NCBI GenBank assembly: GCA_027475525.1 | Contig: JAMWFC010000052.1 | Span: 806,001-870,000 of the forward strand | Direction: 5' to 3' | Origin: Macrolepiota albuminosa | Taxonomy: Eukaryota; Basidiomycota; Agaricomycetes; Agaricales; Agaricaceae | DNA length: 64,000 nt | Part shown: positions 20,505 through 33,199 of the stretch, in pieces | Layout: each line of letters starts with the position of its first letter | How positions within the stretch are numbered: the first letter of the stretch is position 1 | Notes under the pieces: model-generated | Told to the model about the DNA's origin: nothing | What the model saw: the letters and a program-made list of their open reading frames with translations, nothing else | Database searches by the model: none | Translations under genes and position numbers: made by a program

Positions 20505-22822
20505 TAAAGAGAAGGAGCTGGATTAGACGCCAAGACGGTTGTGCTATGGTTGGCAGGGGCAGTCTGTTTTATAGAAAGCCCAGATCCGGCAGCTATTTAT
20601 AAAAATCCCCTTGTCGCGATCAAAATTCAGAATTATGTACAACATACGTCGACACTGCCTTTTGGGGATGTCTCTCGGGAATTTCGATGATACGCCGGCA
20701 CTCCTGAGATGACTCCCTGAAACGGTTTTAATATCTTGACCTACTAACAAACTCAAGATTCTTCACCCGCACTGACTTGAACGATATCCTCATTTCACCA
20801 GTTACAGGCCGGTATTCGTCGGACGCCTAATCTACGATATAGTTATACCCTCTTTACATGTAAAGCAGCAAATTGAGAAGCTTCGACTTCGACTGAATGC
20901 CTCACTAACTCACATGTCTTTCTATATCTATCTATCATCTGTTCCAGGGATATCATGCAGTTTCTCGAGTGTAAGGATAACTCTATCTGATCTAGAAAGT
21001 CGTCAAGCGCGTGGACGACTATAGCTAATAACCAGCTCTTTATTACATAAATTTGAGCTCTGTTATCTTGAATGGTAGATATCGAGGTTGTCTCTTCGAG
21101 ACCTGCACCCAGGTTTGTATCATCTCGTCACACTTGCTGGTTCTGCGCCACCTGCTCGTGCGCCGCCCGGTCATTGTTATATCTATTTGTTACATTGTCT
21201 AATTCATAATGGGGAAGTTGGAAGAAGGGGGTAGGTACTTAATGGGATGCCGACAAGGTCGTCAATCTGTATCAAAATGAAGGGCAGCTTCCTCGCGAAG
21301 AACGCGGACATGTATGTGTACATGTTCTCATTATGTTCTGACCTAAACAGAATCACCGACTAACGGCACTACTCAAACACTCGTTCAGTCGAGCTCAGTG
21401 CGGAATGACGGAAGAAGCAGATAAGACTGGTTTTCCAAACAAAGGTCTTTCCGTTTACTGGGTCACTCGAAGATACTTTCGTACTAATAATAGTCGCATC
21501 AAGGATTACTTACTCATGGAAGAAGGCTTGAGCTCACCACAAATATACCAAGGCCTCAAAATAGCTGCTTCATTGGCTCTTGCTCTGCGATTCTAGATTG
21601 AGCAGATGAGCTTCATTCTAATCCTCATGACACACAATTTACAGTAATAACACTAACGACATGTCGGGCATGGGCATGCCTTTCCTGACTTATAGACATC
21701 CACTACTGCCGAAATGACTGTCAACAAGACCCACTCTCATGGCCGTAAGCACAAGCTTATCGTAGGAAACGCCCATATATGTATTCCTTATTTGACGGTC
21801 GCCGATAACCTGGAATGTGGGTTTATTTCCGAACACGACAAATATGTATTAATAGCCCTTTGGTTTCCAGGTAATCCATTTTGTATCTGACTGGCTGACG
21901 AGAACCAGTTGAAAACTCTGCTAGGTGACTCGCCTCAATAAACATTTCGAAAGCATTTGAAACTGTGGAGGGCGCGCCTCGTTCGTGCGTCGTTTTTGAC
22001 CCTCACATGGATCGCTGTTACCGAAACCCCAGTCTGATTTACATACGGAGCATGTGACTATCCACAACAAGAAGCACGCAAGCTGCCATCATTCTCATCA
22101 GTAGAAACCTAAACTTCGCGCGACATCGCGCGATGAGTCAAAAGACCAGATGGGGTATGAACTCACTATGTACAACTACTTTTTCAGGGCGATCGAGACG
22201 TAAATATAGGTCACAGCTCTGATTGCATTCATCGAGTAGTCGAGTAGATTCAAGAGTCTTGCAAGGCCATTCGAAGTCCGTCAAGGTACGCAATCTTTTC
22301 CAAGATCCGAGAACTCGACATACCTGATCAACCCACAATATGAAGAGCCGTTGTCCATGTGACCTGTACTTGGAAGCCAAGATATCGATGCGGCGGGCCT
22401 CGGATCCGACAAAGACATGACAGGACGCCACGAGTGCAACGAATTTTGATGCATGATGCCTCATCAATATTTTCAGGAAGTCACGCATCACATCGTATGT
22501 ACGCACGAGTATGGGGCAATATGGCGGCACAATCACATACAAGGAAACCCCATGCATTTATGATAGATCATCAATGGTCGTTGATAGGATTTAATCATAA
22601 TCTGAACGTGAACGGCTATGAATTCCACAGTCAAAAACTTGGAGCATGAGAACAGCCATCCAGGATCTGAGATCCCGATGGAAGCGCAGCCTTTATGTTA
22701 CGAGAATAACTCGAAGCAATTTGAAGTCAAAAGACCCGATAGGTTCAAGTAGCAGTGACAGTGAGTCCAATATTCCTAGGTAGATGTCCTCATCTTCAGG
22801 TATATGCACAATAAGAATCACC
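20505..22822. other. Intergenic, 2.3 kb without a supported gene
   Basis: The longest ORF (22138-22557, minus, 139 codons) has no recognisable domain and no plausible partner exons that I can find. No repeats or RNA genes are seen. The F-box promoter is at its left and the ERG28 3' end at its right. Confidence 0.4.
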
Positions 22823-23396
22823 CTATCGTCTGACGTAGAACGTGTACTGATTGAACATCCAGATCAATGAAGTGGCTGATCAGAACGTCAGCATTGTTCA
22901 GAAGTAGTCGAAAGAACAGCTGACTGGAGACAATGACAGGGGACAGGAGTCCTGGGTTCATAGATGCGCTACGATAAATGAGCCACTCCGAAGAAAAGTG
23001 ACCAAATGCAATTAGGTATGTAAGCATAGCCATGTCATAGCACCTTTTAACGGTACAAAGTCAGTTGTTCCAGGGACAGTAGGGCTAGATATCACACACA
23101 GTTTGTTATGTATGTTGTATGCTGCGTAAAAGCGCACGACTGCAGACGTGAGCGTCCACACTGCGAAAGTGCGTGCCTGCAATGCAGTGACTGCAAGATG
23201 TCAAGCATGTCAAGACCTTCCGAACAACCCTTTGGCATGAAAGGTAGGTCTTACCGGTATTAGGTTTGACATTATATATTCTTCTCGTCAATTTGAGCGT
23301 CACAAAGTTTTGGAGGGAGTTGAACACTGCTGCTGCTGCAACAAGGAGTTGCCAGTAGGCGAGGAGGCCTTCTGATTTTGGAAGCCCTGGAATCAT
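22823..23396 (-). CDS. ERG28: Ergosterol biosynthesis protein Erg28
   Basis: Four exons encode about 130 residues. Exon 1 from ATG 23396 carries LLAYWQLLVAAAAVFNSLQN and FVTLKLTRRIYN. Exon 2 carries TALQARTFAVWTLTSAVVRF and YAAYNIHNK. Exon 3 carries MAMLTYLIAFGHFSSEWLIY. Exon 4 ends MFNQYTFYVRR at TAG 22823-22825. This is the signature of Erg28, a small multi-pass ER membrane protein that tethers the C-4 demethylation enzymes (Erg25, Erg26, Erg27) in sterol synthesis. All four hydrophobic segments are present, and the length matches the family. The gene is invisible as a single ORF because the introns cut it into pieces. It is divergent from the gene at 23587. Confidence 0.93.
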
Positions 23397-23586
23397 TGAA
23401 ATACATATCACAAGCGAGGAAGCGTAGCTTACAACTATCCAACCCCTCTATTGCGTCGTACATATTCAGCCGAGTCGTGGTGGAGGGTAAAAATTCGGCA
23501 AAACTAAGCACTTAATAGGCTTACGTAATACAATTGTGAGGGGCTTAGCGCTTAGCAGTTCGGGATTAGTTTTTCGTACGATCTGG
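23397..23586. promoter_or_regulatory. Divergent intergenic region of ERG28 and Ser/Pro-rich gene
   Basis: Only 190 bp separate the two start codons, so both promoters must share or abut here. No consensus element is recognised. Confidence 0.4.
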
Positions 23587-26500
23587 ATGGCCGACGAGCT
23601 CGAAGGAGCAACACAGCGCCCTGCATCCATTCGTTCCGTAGCTAGCAAGTCTAGCTGTGCAAGCGGTGTAAGCCTTACGCGCCAATCCAGGACCAGGAAG
23701 AGGTCCAAGACCGTGACCGGTGCATCGACGTGTTTTGAAAGCGCGCCGAAGAGCACAGTATCCGAACTAACTATACCTTATCCTAGCGGCAATTACACTA
23801 GAGAACCTCTTCCGACTTCCCCGTTCATCCAACCGGCTCTAGGCGCGCCTCCCCGCCCGAAACGGTCACCTCGGAGGGATACCTGTGCAGTGGCTCAGAC
23901 CGCCCCACTGGCAGTTGGTAACGGTGTAGAAGTGGGTGAAACTTTGCGGCAGGATGAGAAGCTCAGTTTGGCAGTTGAGGCAAGCCGGACTCATCGCGAT
24001 GTTACCAAACTCGTACGTCTTTGATCTCCTGAACCTTGACTAACTGGCTCAAACTTTTGACTATGTAGATTAAGCAGACCTCGGGTGTGCAAATTCAGCC
24101 AACGGCCTCCCATCCAGAACCTCCATTGTCGGCGTTCTCTAGGGATCCAGAAATAACAGGAGTTGATCCTGCGGCTGTCAACCTTCGGGACTCAGTATCG
24201 ACTCAGCTGTCGAGGCAGTCCTCATCTATATACCCTCCATCTAGTTCGACCACCTCTGAACCAGATTCGCCGCCATCTCCACAATCAGTGGTCTACGAGA
24301 ACGACAGACATGATTCTTCATATGATCCCGTGGTCAATGAAACGCAAATATATGACAGGGACGATGTCTCTTATCGTCTTCAACTGCTGGTCAACAACAA
24401 CTATTTCCTCCCACCTGCGCACTCGAAACCATCCGCAGCGGACCTTGCAGCCATGGAGAAAACTGTTCAGAAGAAGCCATCGACTCCGACTTTTTTTCAG
24501 CGGCTCCGTGGCAAATCAAAATCAAAACCGACGACTCCGACTGGATCATCCCCAGGCTTCGATCCTGCTGGGCCAGCATTGCGAACTCCTGCCGACTCTA
24601 TTACCACTGCTCATCTACGGCCACGGCCACCACGAGGGTCCTCCCAATTTCAACGCGGGTCTCCTGTTGAAACTCGCACAGGCAGGGTGGTTGTGGTCCG
24701 CGAAAAGATGGAAGATGTAGCAGTCGCTGCGAAGCAAGCCGAGCAGGAAATGAAAGCTAGAGCATTGCGACGTGATCAAGGTTCCCCGAACGGGCGAAAA
24801 ACATTTCCTGATGTCATTGACCCAACGGATGTTGTTGACCTGCCGCCGCCGTCTTCAAATTATCCGTTCGCCGTACAGGCCTCAGCGTTATGTGGATTGG
24901 GTGTCCAGGAGTCTCTAGGTGCAGCATTACTTGCCGATCATCTACCACCTCCACAAAGTCCTGGTATGTCGATCTCTGACCGTGACGATCACTGGAGAAA
25001 GGCTTTATTGCATGAGGCTGTCCATCACTCGCTGGATAACACGCCTGATACGTCGTTTTCGATGCTACAAGGAACATCAACACCTTTAACTTCGCCGCTG
25101 GTAGAGCGTTCTCAGTCTTCCCGAGTACTTGAGACCCACTCAACATCATTGCTGGATCAGCGGATTATCAGTGATTCGCGGTTTTCAGGTACACCGCTGT
25201 CTATATCTAGGAAGAAATCCAGTCAAAGTGCCATTTTAACTTCCTCAAAGTCTAGGTCCAGCCGACAAGGTAGCAGCAAGCTTTCACCGAGTGATGTCTC
25301 ATCCGGCGTGCCGCCCCTTCGTTCGACAACACCTTCTGAGCCACTCACTCCACTCACGCCTGCTCCTCGAAAGCATGTCCTCAATCTCTCGCATTCCACA
25401 TCACAGAATGAACTAGAACACCATGGTCAGTCCGCGGAAGGATCATCACGTGCAACTTTAAGGAAAGCGGTGTCTTCCCCCAGTCTTTCGGAGGCATACG
25501 GGCCTGGTGCTCTGAGTTTGGATCCAACGCCACCCCCGCTGTCTACACCCACTCAGTCATTTGTGTCCCTGAATGTATTGCAGGAAAAGCCAAGCCGGAT
25601 CACGTTACAATCCTTTACGACTGAGCACGATCAAGAGTTGGCTGATGGCGGTAGTACTCCACGAAGATCTTTTGCGATGTCGGCCTTGAATGGTCGTGCA
25701 TCTTTGTCGTCTGAATATTCACAACCATCACCAACAATGTCAGCCTTCCGTGACGCACCGCCTGACATGAATGGGGCCACTATAAATCAAACACGATGGC
25801 AACATACTGCAGATCATGAAATTGCCTCATCTAACGAAAGCTCTGTTGCTCGATATTCGGCCATGTCGCCTCCGCCGAGAATATCCTCTTCTTTAGCATA
25901 CTTTGCACTCTCCCCACCACCCCGACCATCACCTCCGAACTACCAAATTCGTTCAACTCCTTCTCCTCACGTCTCCGAAGGTAGCGATACTCCTCAACAA
26001 CCTTTGACATCGCTCACTGATGATATCCCAATAATGATAAATGCCCCGGAACTTACTCCTCCCTCATTTCCCCTCTCACAACGGCGCGGTCATCCGCTTG
26101 GAATGCAACTCTCTCTCGAAATACCCCCAACCGATATCACTGTTGCAATCCACTCAGCCCCAGGACCGTCATCTCCGACATCTTTCTTTGACGCTATCCA
26201 GTCCCAGCCTAGCGCCATGGACGATCTTGAATCTTCCGATGAAAGTGACGAAGGAGCCGATGTCACTCAGCTCAACGCAGCTAATCCCGACAGGTCCGAC
26301 CCTTACAGTCGCTCCATATCCGCTACGCCGGCCACCTCTCGGCCTTCTCTGATGCGGCTTGGAAACCATTCGACTCCGTATGTAAGCCATATCAGTCGTG
26401 AAATGCATCGTCCGTCAACCGGAATGAAGGATAAGAAGCCCATTGGAAATATTCCCGTACGTGTCCCCTTCTTCCGAGATAGAGCAGGGAAAAGCGATCA

Positions 26501-26777
26501 AGGTCACGGTCCTCCGGTGTCTTCTTTCGACTTTTATAAGTACACACAACAAAGTGATACTGCAATCGAGGAGCCCAGGAGTGCAGGCATTACAGGACGA
26601 CGGTCGACGGTTGGGAATGTATCGGCATGGAAGCCATTGAATCCAAAGGCGCAGGAATCTCTCAAAAAACTAGACGGAATGCTCATTCAGCATATGGCAG
26701 CTGAAAGGGATACTATCAAACGTATAGCAACCACCGCTCGATCTAATAGCACTATACCCGTCGAGCGTGGGCCTTGA
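23587..26777 (+). CDS. Conserved basidiomycete Ser/Pro-rich protein, unknown function
   Basis: Exon 1 is 23587-24012 (ATG, MADELEGATQRPASIRS) and exon 2 is 24069-26777. The intron gtacgt...gtag is phase 0, and the product is about 1044 residues. The protein is mostly low-complexity Ser/Pro/Thr. More ordered islands are DDVSYRLQLLVNNNYFLPPA near residue 230, a possible helical segment VVVVREKMEDVAVAAKQAEQ, and a C-terminal helix PKAQESLKKLDGMLIQHMAA. I recognise the first island as typical of uncharacterised agaricomycete proteins, but no named domain. It is probably cytoplasmic or cortical and phosphorylated, given its composition; that is inference only. Confidence 0.85.
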
Positions 26778-27173
26778 CGATGCACGACATCTTACCTTAT
26801 GAATCTGTATACCTGTGATACCATTTGTGTCCTTTTGCACATTATCCCCTGCTTTTAGAGGATTGTTTATACGAAGTATCGTCAAAGGGAAAAAAGGTTA
26901 TGAGTTTTCACATCGGCATTATTACGTCGCTATCATGCAATTCAAACATTTATGGGGACACATAACAAGTGGATATAGAATTTTTCTCAGATTATAGAAT
27001 AGTTGCAGATTTCTCATTGAGGACAGGTGGAACGAACAATGACCCTTGTACGAGTCATATTTCGCCACTGTCACTGAACTGGCGATCGCCCTTTGCCGAA
27101 TTCCTCAGCGTTTGACTCCGACCACGTACCTAGCCAAGGCTTGACGCAGTTTAACGACCTATTCCTCCATTAT
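26778..27173. other. Intergenic, 3' end to promoter
   Basis: AT-rich; no feature is recognised. Confidence 0.4.
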
Positions 27174-28885
27174 ATGGACAGATTCAACGATGGAGCATAC
27201 TACTCATACTCATGGCATCAGGTACAGGCATGTTGATTCACACCGTCAGCTCCACTAACTCCAGATCTCCATTTATCTAGTCTCACGACCAGGTATTACT
27301 TTCCACTAAACTCATGTGTCCCACCAATATCTGTCTCTAGGCCACTGTGCTCGTGATTGTACCTCATAATACTCAAGTTGAGGATGTTGTAGTGCGTCCC
27401 GGATTTGAATGGAATGAACTGGACTGATTGTGTCCCATCAGGTCGTCGTTGAACGTAACTACTTGCTAGTTGGGGTAGAGGGTCAACAGCCGATAGTCAA
27501 AGTGAGTCTTATCTTCAGCATTGGCCTTTTGTGTTGGTTCACAAAGAGTAGGGCCGGCTTTATAGTAATGTGAGCACAACAAACTCTGTGTGGCAACTGG
27601 AGCCGAGGAAACAGCGCTTAACGGGAAGGGAGCGCACAGCATCCACTGTTTCCACAACTTCGACGCAATCTTCGTACGCTTTCGTATCAGACCCGGAAAT
27701 ATCTAGCAGTTTTGCCGCATCACTTGAGAGTGGACAGGTCTCTGAGGCAGAGGACGTATCTCCTTCCCCCGCGCATTCGTCGCCAACCTCTGACGAGCGC
27801 GTCCTTCCACCTTTCTCACACAGAAATGCAGGTACTTCACGCTCTGCTTCTCCAGGCCGTGCATTACCTAGTATGACTTCTTCCTATACCACTTCTCTTG
27901 AGTCGTTGTCTGCCTCGAATTCTGGAAAACTACTCACCCTTCATTTGGAGAAAGAGTTGTCAATCATCTGGCCGTCACTGATTGTGGGCCCGGCTCCTGA
28001 TTATCTCTCGCCTCCTGTGACTGATTCTGTCATCTTCGACGCAAGTATCGAACTTGAGCACCAGTATAATATGGACCCTACAAGTCTAGTGCTGCTAGGC
28101 TTGGAACAATTTGACATCCGCAAAGACAAAGATGAGGCGTTTGAATATTTCATGTAAGTACGATTTATCATTGATCCTGATGTTTCCTCACTTCTGACCG
28201 TTTTGGTCTTAGACGAGCATGGCACCAGGCCCATGTGCCCACAGCCTCCATGAGACTAGCATCTCACTACCTGCCAGTTACTTCGGCTTATGATTTCAGA
28301 ATCTCTGAAACCCCGGAACCCCGTGGCACTACTGCCTACTACATTCAGTGTCTTGGTGGGCAGCGAGGGCTAGCTCAGCTCTATATCGATGCAGGCCTCC
28401 TCCATCTTGAGGGGGCCGCAACCACTCTTTTATCAGTCTCTTATTCGAGCTTGTCGTCGCTTCGCGTGCCTTTGCATGCACAAGTAGGTGAGGGCGGGAC
28501 GGAGGCGTGGATGCAAGATCGCAGTGCTGCCGCTGAATATTTTGAACGTGCACAGCTATTGGATCCTACCCTTGAGATCCCCGCCCTCCCACAGGTGGAG
28601 CCGCGTTACCATGCCGAAGAGTTGGAAATGCCGTACATCGACATAGGTTCATCCGAACCCGGGAGCCATTCTGATGTTTCCCTTTACAAAGACGCAGATC
28701 TGCGCCGTCGGAAGAAGAAAGAAGATATGTCTCTGTTTAACAATGCTGTTGGAGAAAATGACGCGGATAACACTTGGTATGTTTACATCCCCGGACTTGT
28801 CGGTGCGGGGACAGCACTACTTGTCGTTGGCATTGTGGGAGTGTTGAGCCTTTCAAACTGGTCAAGGAGGAATCAGAGTTCCTGA
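27174..28885 (+). CDS. CS-domain plus Sel1/TPR-like protein with C-terminal membrane anchor
   Basis: Small exons build a CS (p23/NudC-like) domain: 27174-27221 (MDRFNDGAYYSYSWHQ), 27341-27391 (ATVLVIVPHNTQVEDVV) and 27442-27501 (VVVERNYLLVGVEGQQPIVK). Then 27552-28153 begins GRLYSNVSTTNSVWQLEPR, the end of the CS fold. A tiny extra exon between the first two is possible. After a Ser-rich linker, 28213-28885 continues with helical-repeat sequence (DEAFEYFIRAWHQAHVP, ARLYI-like LAQLYIDAGLLHLEGAA, AAAEYFERAQLLDP) resembling Sel1/TPR repeats. It ends in one hydrophobic segment (YIPGLVGAGTALLVVGIVGV) with a short basic tail, typical of a tail-anchored protein facing the cytosol. CS domains often act as Hsp90 co-chaperones; the role here is unknown. 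Confidence 0.8.
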
Positions 28886-29123
28886 TGCTGTGTAGTGTAC
28901 CACGGTCTATAATGGATTTGGATTAAGTGTAGATGATGTATCATAGTCTTTTGCTTTCAAATGTTGTATCTTTCCATATCTAATAGATGGTCGTTGAACA
29001 GAACGTGTCTGTGGACACGTCGTGCTGGAGAGCGTTTATGACCGTGAGAATTGACATGCGCACATCTACGGTGTGCAACTGACTATCTAAAGTCAGAATA
29101 CCGTTACGCGTTTACGTGCAGCA

Positions 29124-30612
29124 ATGTCTTCACCTCAAATCGATCAGACTGGAAAAGTGCAGGTGTCCACTTCCAAGAGGTGTAGCAGTGTTCGTCACGA
29201 CCTGAACGTTCATTTACATCAGATAACACAGCGCTCGAGTTATCTTACCTGGGCCGGAGATCGTTCAATCAGTAGATCCAGAATCAGATGAGGAGCCTGT
29301 GGAAGAGGGTGGCGCCGATGAGCCTGAGGAAGGTGACTTCCTCGAGGACTTCCCTGACGAGACCGAGGTGAGCTCTGCGACAAAACCCAATTCTATATCT
29401 ATCACTTGAAGGCTTATATGCTTTTCACAAGGATTTAGAGTTAGTGCATGCACGGATTGGATCTTTGACAAATCTTCGACTTCCTCGATTCGCGAACTAT
29501 CTGAAGCGGCTTTGTCTAAGGCAGAATTTTGTCTCCTTTTTGGATCCTGAGGTCTTCAGTATGCTCACGAATCTAGAAGAACTTGACTTGTACGATAACA
29601 AGCTCAAGTCACTGGGAGATGCACTTCTGAAGCTATCAAAACTTGAGTGAGCAGAAACTATTTTTGATTATTCATGGACCGACTTGTAGGATTCGTCAGA
29701 ACACTAGATTTATCGTTCAATCTACTCAAGACAATCCCTGAGGGACTCGCATCTCTCACCTCCCTGCGCACCATCTACTTCGTGCAGAACCGAATATCGA
29801 AGATAAGTGGTCTAGAATCATGCATCAACCTACGAAGCCTGGAATTGGGCGGAAACAAGATACGGGTGTGTCAAGGCTCATGCCTTTTATTGACTTTGAT
29901 GCTCAATGATTTTAGAGAATAGAGAACATGGAATCATTAGTGAATCTTGAGGAACTTTGGCTCGGGAAGAACAAGATCACCAAAGTAGAGGTACAAATTA
30001 ATTTATGTGTTGTCTGCTGTGGTTATTTAAATGGAACAGAATCTAGGGACAATGAAGAAGCTGAAGATCCTTTCTTTGCAGTCCAACAGAATCACCTGCC
30101 TGGAAAATTTGGAAGAATTAGATAACCTTGAACAATTATATCTGAGCCATAACGGGATTAAGAAGCTCGAGGGATTGGAAAAGAATGTCAGTTAGTTTAT
30201 CTGGCCTTGTTATTTCCTCATCTCAAAAGGAGACAGACTAAGCTCACAACTCTTGACTTTGGAAACAACTTCCTATCAGCAATCGAGAACATATCGCACT
30301 TGTCATGCTTGGAAGAGCTCTGGGTGTGATTTATTTACCTGTCTACCTTCTACGAATTGACATCACATAGATGAATGGAAACGAAATCCCTGATCTACTA
30401 GCGCTGGAGCCACAGCTTGGGGCCATAAAATCTTTAGAGACTTTGTACCTCGAGGCAAACCCATGCCAAACGAAGGACATGACTGGTTATCGGAGAAAGA
30501 TCATGTTGTCATTGCCCCAGCTCAAACAAATAGACGCTACGTAAGTTATCGACGATGTCACCAACGGCTCATCAAGTCACCTTTCGTTTCCAGATACGTT
30601 AGACAGGCGTGA
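29124..30612 (+). CDS. sds22: Protein phosphatase 1 regulatory subunit Sds22
   Basis: Start ATG 29124 (MSSPQIDQTGKVQ). Exon 2, starting after the ccggag acceptor, opens IVQSVDPESDEEP. The rest, about eight exons, is a regular array of 22-residue leucine-rich repeats: LKRLCLRQNFVSFL, LEELDLYDNKLKSL, LDLSFNLLKTIPEG, LRTIYFVQNRISKI, LEELWLGKNKITKV, LEQLYLSHNGIKKL, LTTLDFGNNFLSAI. The LRR cap MLSLPQLKQIDATYVRQA follows, with the stop at 30610-30612. This LRR spacing and the cap are diagnostic of Sds22, which binds and matures the PP1 catalytic subunit in the nucleus and at mitosis. The acidic N-terminus also fits. Several introns are only about 45-55 bp. Confidence 0.93.
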
Positions 30613-30963
30613 TACTTTTGACTTGTTCTAATGGTTATTCGGGTTGTGAACGTTTTCATATATCTTGTCTGTCTACGTGAATTGAAGGTTCTCGATCACG
30701 TCATTTGCATTAGTAGTCATCCACCGTTCCGGTACAGTTACATCTGCAGCAGTGACCAGTGGCATGGGTCACTTTACCTATTAACGTTTAGAATCCCGTC
30801 TTTGGAATCCCGTCTTTGGACTCCCAGGGCTATGTGCTCTCATAACTTTAATTCTTCCAAAAATGTCGCTAGGAAAGCAAAATCACTTTGAGTCTCTTTT
30901 GCGATGAATGGTACAAGAGATAAAGGGGTATTTTGATTGTGCCATTGGAAAGTTCAACATAGA
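30613..30963. other. Intergenic between sds22 and thiamine pyrophosphokinase
   Basis: AT-rich, with a short direct repeat AATCCCGTCTTTGG twice near 30791-30820. No gene is seen. Confidence 0.4.
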
Positions 30964-31950
30964 ATGGCTTTTGCATGGAACGTTCACTTTCTCCAGAAAC
31001 AAGATGCCCCATCAGAGGATGCTCGCGCCCTAATTATCCTTAACCAGCCTTTTTCTCGCGAACTCCTTATTCGCGTCTGGAATGCATGCATCTGGCGTGC
31101 GTGTGCGGATGGTGGTGCCAATAGACTTTACGATCTGTTCGACGATAAACCCGAATTACGCACGGTGTAGGTCGCGAGTTGTGTCATCCTGTACATATTC
31201 CTTAACTTCCTTGCCATGGACATAGCTATCTTCCACAACTCATCAAAGGCGACTTAGACTCCATCCGAGATGACGTACGCTCGTTCTATCAATCTCTCGT
31301 GCGTCCTTCTGCGTCTTGTCGATGAAATCGTCTGTTTTACTGTCACACAGGGCGTCCCCGTGGTACATGATGCAGACCAGGGCTCAACTGACCTCATGAA
31401 GTGTGTGAGCGCCATCGAGAAGAACGAGTGTGCACAACAAGGCGTTAGATACGACATTATTATCCTTGGTGGGCTGGGAGGCCGTCTTGACCAGACGATA
31501 CACACTCTGTCGTACCTACACAAGCTACGAAAAACTAGAAAAGGTGTCTTCGCAGTCACAGATGATAACGTAGGCTGGGTGCTTGATGCAGTGCGCTTTT
31601 ATGCCTTCTTTCATCCTCCAATTGATTTGACGATTCATGCAGGGCGAGCATGTCATTGAAATCGATCATAACCTCCTCGGTCAGACTTGTGGTTTGCTAC
31701 CCGTTGGAATTGATTCAACGATCCTTACAACGTCTGGGTTGCGGTGGAACTTAGGTTCGTGGAGGTTTTGAGACGGACATTGACGTTTTTGCTTACTTTC
31801 TGAGCCATACCTGCAGAAGAACATCCTTCCTCATTCGACGGATTGGTATCGACATCGAATCATCTAGTTCCTGAAGAGAAGGAAGTCCGAATCAAGACTT
31901 CACGCCCGATATGGTGGACTGCAGAACTCAGGAAGTCAGGCTTGGTGTAA
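30964..31950 (+). CDS. THI80: Thiamine pyrophosphokinase
   Basis: ATG 30964 (MAFAWNVHFLQKQD) gives ALIILNQPFSRELL and WRACADGGANRLYDLF in exon 1. Exon 2 gives YLPQLIKGDLDSIRDD (the K-G-D-x-D substrate/Mg site). Exon 3 gives VPVVHDADQGSTDLMKC and DIIILGGLGGRLDQTIHTL. The C-terminal domain follows with GEHVIEIDHNLLGQTCGLLP, LTTSGLRWNLEEHPSSFDGL and VSTSNHLVP. The stop is at 31948-31950. All motifs of eukaryotic TPK are present. The enzyme transfers pyrophosphate from ATP to thiamine, making the cofactor TPP in the cytosol. About five exons are separated by short introns; no THI-box riboswitch is seen in the 5' region. Confidence 0.93.
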
Positions 31951-32050
31951 ATGATATGTAAATAGGTTTTGGTGGTCGTAGATGATGCGCAAATTCAGAT
32001 AAGTAACCGTGGACAGCCGCGTGAACTTGGCAAATAGCCTCTGAACTACC

Positions 32051-32323
32051 ATGTCAAATCGCACCATCACTGTCCTGTATTTTGCAGCGGCTTCGACGGC
32101 CATCAATATGAATGAAGAGACCGTGCCTCTACCTGGAGACGGATCTTTCCCACTTTCATCGCTCGCTGCACTCCTCACCACGCGTCATCCGAAGACCACT
32201 CTCGGAAAGGTGCTTGAAGGCAGTCAGTGGAGCGTGAACGCAGAGATGGTGGATAACCCAGAGATGATAGAACTGCAAGGTGGTGAAGAGGTCGCTGTAA
32301 TTTGTCCAGTCTCTGGCGGATGA
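32051..32323 (+). CDS. MOCS2A: Molybdopterin synthase small subunit (MOCS2A/MoaD-type)
   Basis: A single 90-codon exon starts at ATG 32051. It has a ubiquitin-like fold sequence (TITVLYFAAASTAINMNEET, VPLPGDGSFPLSSLAALL) and ends in VAVICPVSGG. The C-terminal Gly-Gly is the residue pair that is thiocarboxylated to donate sulphur to precursor Z in molybdenum cofactor synthesis. The length matches MoaD proteins. It starts only 100 bp after the THI80 stop codon. Partners expected elsewhere are the large subunit MOCS2B and a UBA4-type activator. Confidence 0.92.
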   Translation: MSNRTITVLYFAAASTAINMNEETVPLPGDGSFPLSSLAALLTTRHPKTTLGKVLEGSQWSVNAEMVDNPEMIELQGGEEVAVICPVSGG

Positions 32324-33199
32324 GAAGATTTGGAGTCGTTATTCCAGTGAGTGAGGGTCAACCTCAACTCCTTCCAATTCTGACTATTTGCTTGCTTGTT
32401 TGAACCGATCTGTTTTCTTGTGGTCGATCTCTGTCAGTGAATGGTCTCCTGCACTGTGTAAACTTGAATATGGAGAAGGAAGTAGATACCCAAGAAACTA
32501 ATGAGATAACTGCGATGATTATCAAACAAAAGAGTGTAATAATGGTATTGACTACGCTCATTAAACATGAAAAATCTGTTAGGATGCTCAAAAAATCCGA
32601 TAGCTCTGCCTTACCTCGTAGATGATAGATCGTTTTTCATTTGGCCAATAGTAACCAGAAGTGCCAGAAATATCGAGTGCAAGCGCCCGATCTATAGCCT
32701 GAGGGACAGTCCTTGACGTCGATGAATGTCATCAACAGATTCATGCCTACAATTCCCTTTTCGGTTTGGATAGTAGTTGCACATACTAGGCCTTAAGTCA
32801 GGCTATCCGTAGATTATGCTCCGTGATTTGTCAAATGGTGTCAGATGAGGAACAGAATTTGACGCATGCAAACAAAATAGATCTAACATGGAGGGCAGGA
32901 GTCAAAGATGGTGCATTTTCTCCCGAAATGGTTGGTGAGAGTGAAAAAGAACCATACAATCCTCTTCCATTAGACTCGCACAAGACAATGCAGATCTGTC
33001 TTAACTGAGAATTCGGAAGTTGTTTGGGTATCAAAATCAGGAGCGAGAAAAGTTGTATATTCCCTGCTTTGATCGTTGGAGTCTTTCCACCGCGCATGAG
33101 CTTTCTTTTGAAAGTCGAAACAGCTTCATGGGATCCAGACGCACGGCCGTATCAATGTTCAAAGGTATAGTGATTCGTCTCTTTTCGTTATTTAGAAAA
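32324..33199. other. Intergenic, MOCS2A 3' side to tRNA-Tyr
   Basis: Only short ORFs without recognisable content. No repeat is seen. Confidence 0.4.

Noticed and set aside
22138..22557. A 139-codon minus-strand ORF between the F-box gene and ERG28
   Set aside because: No recognisable domain, no splice partners found, and length within chance for this region.
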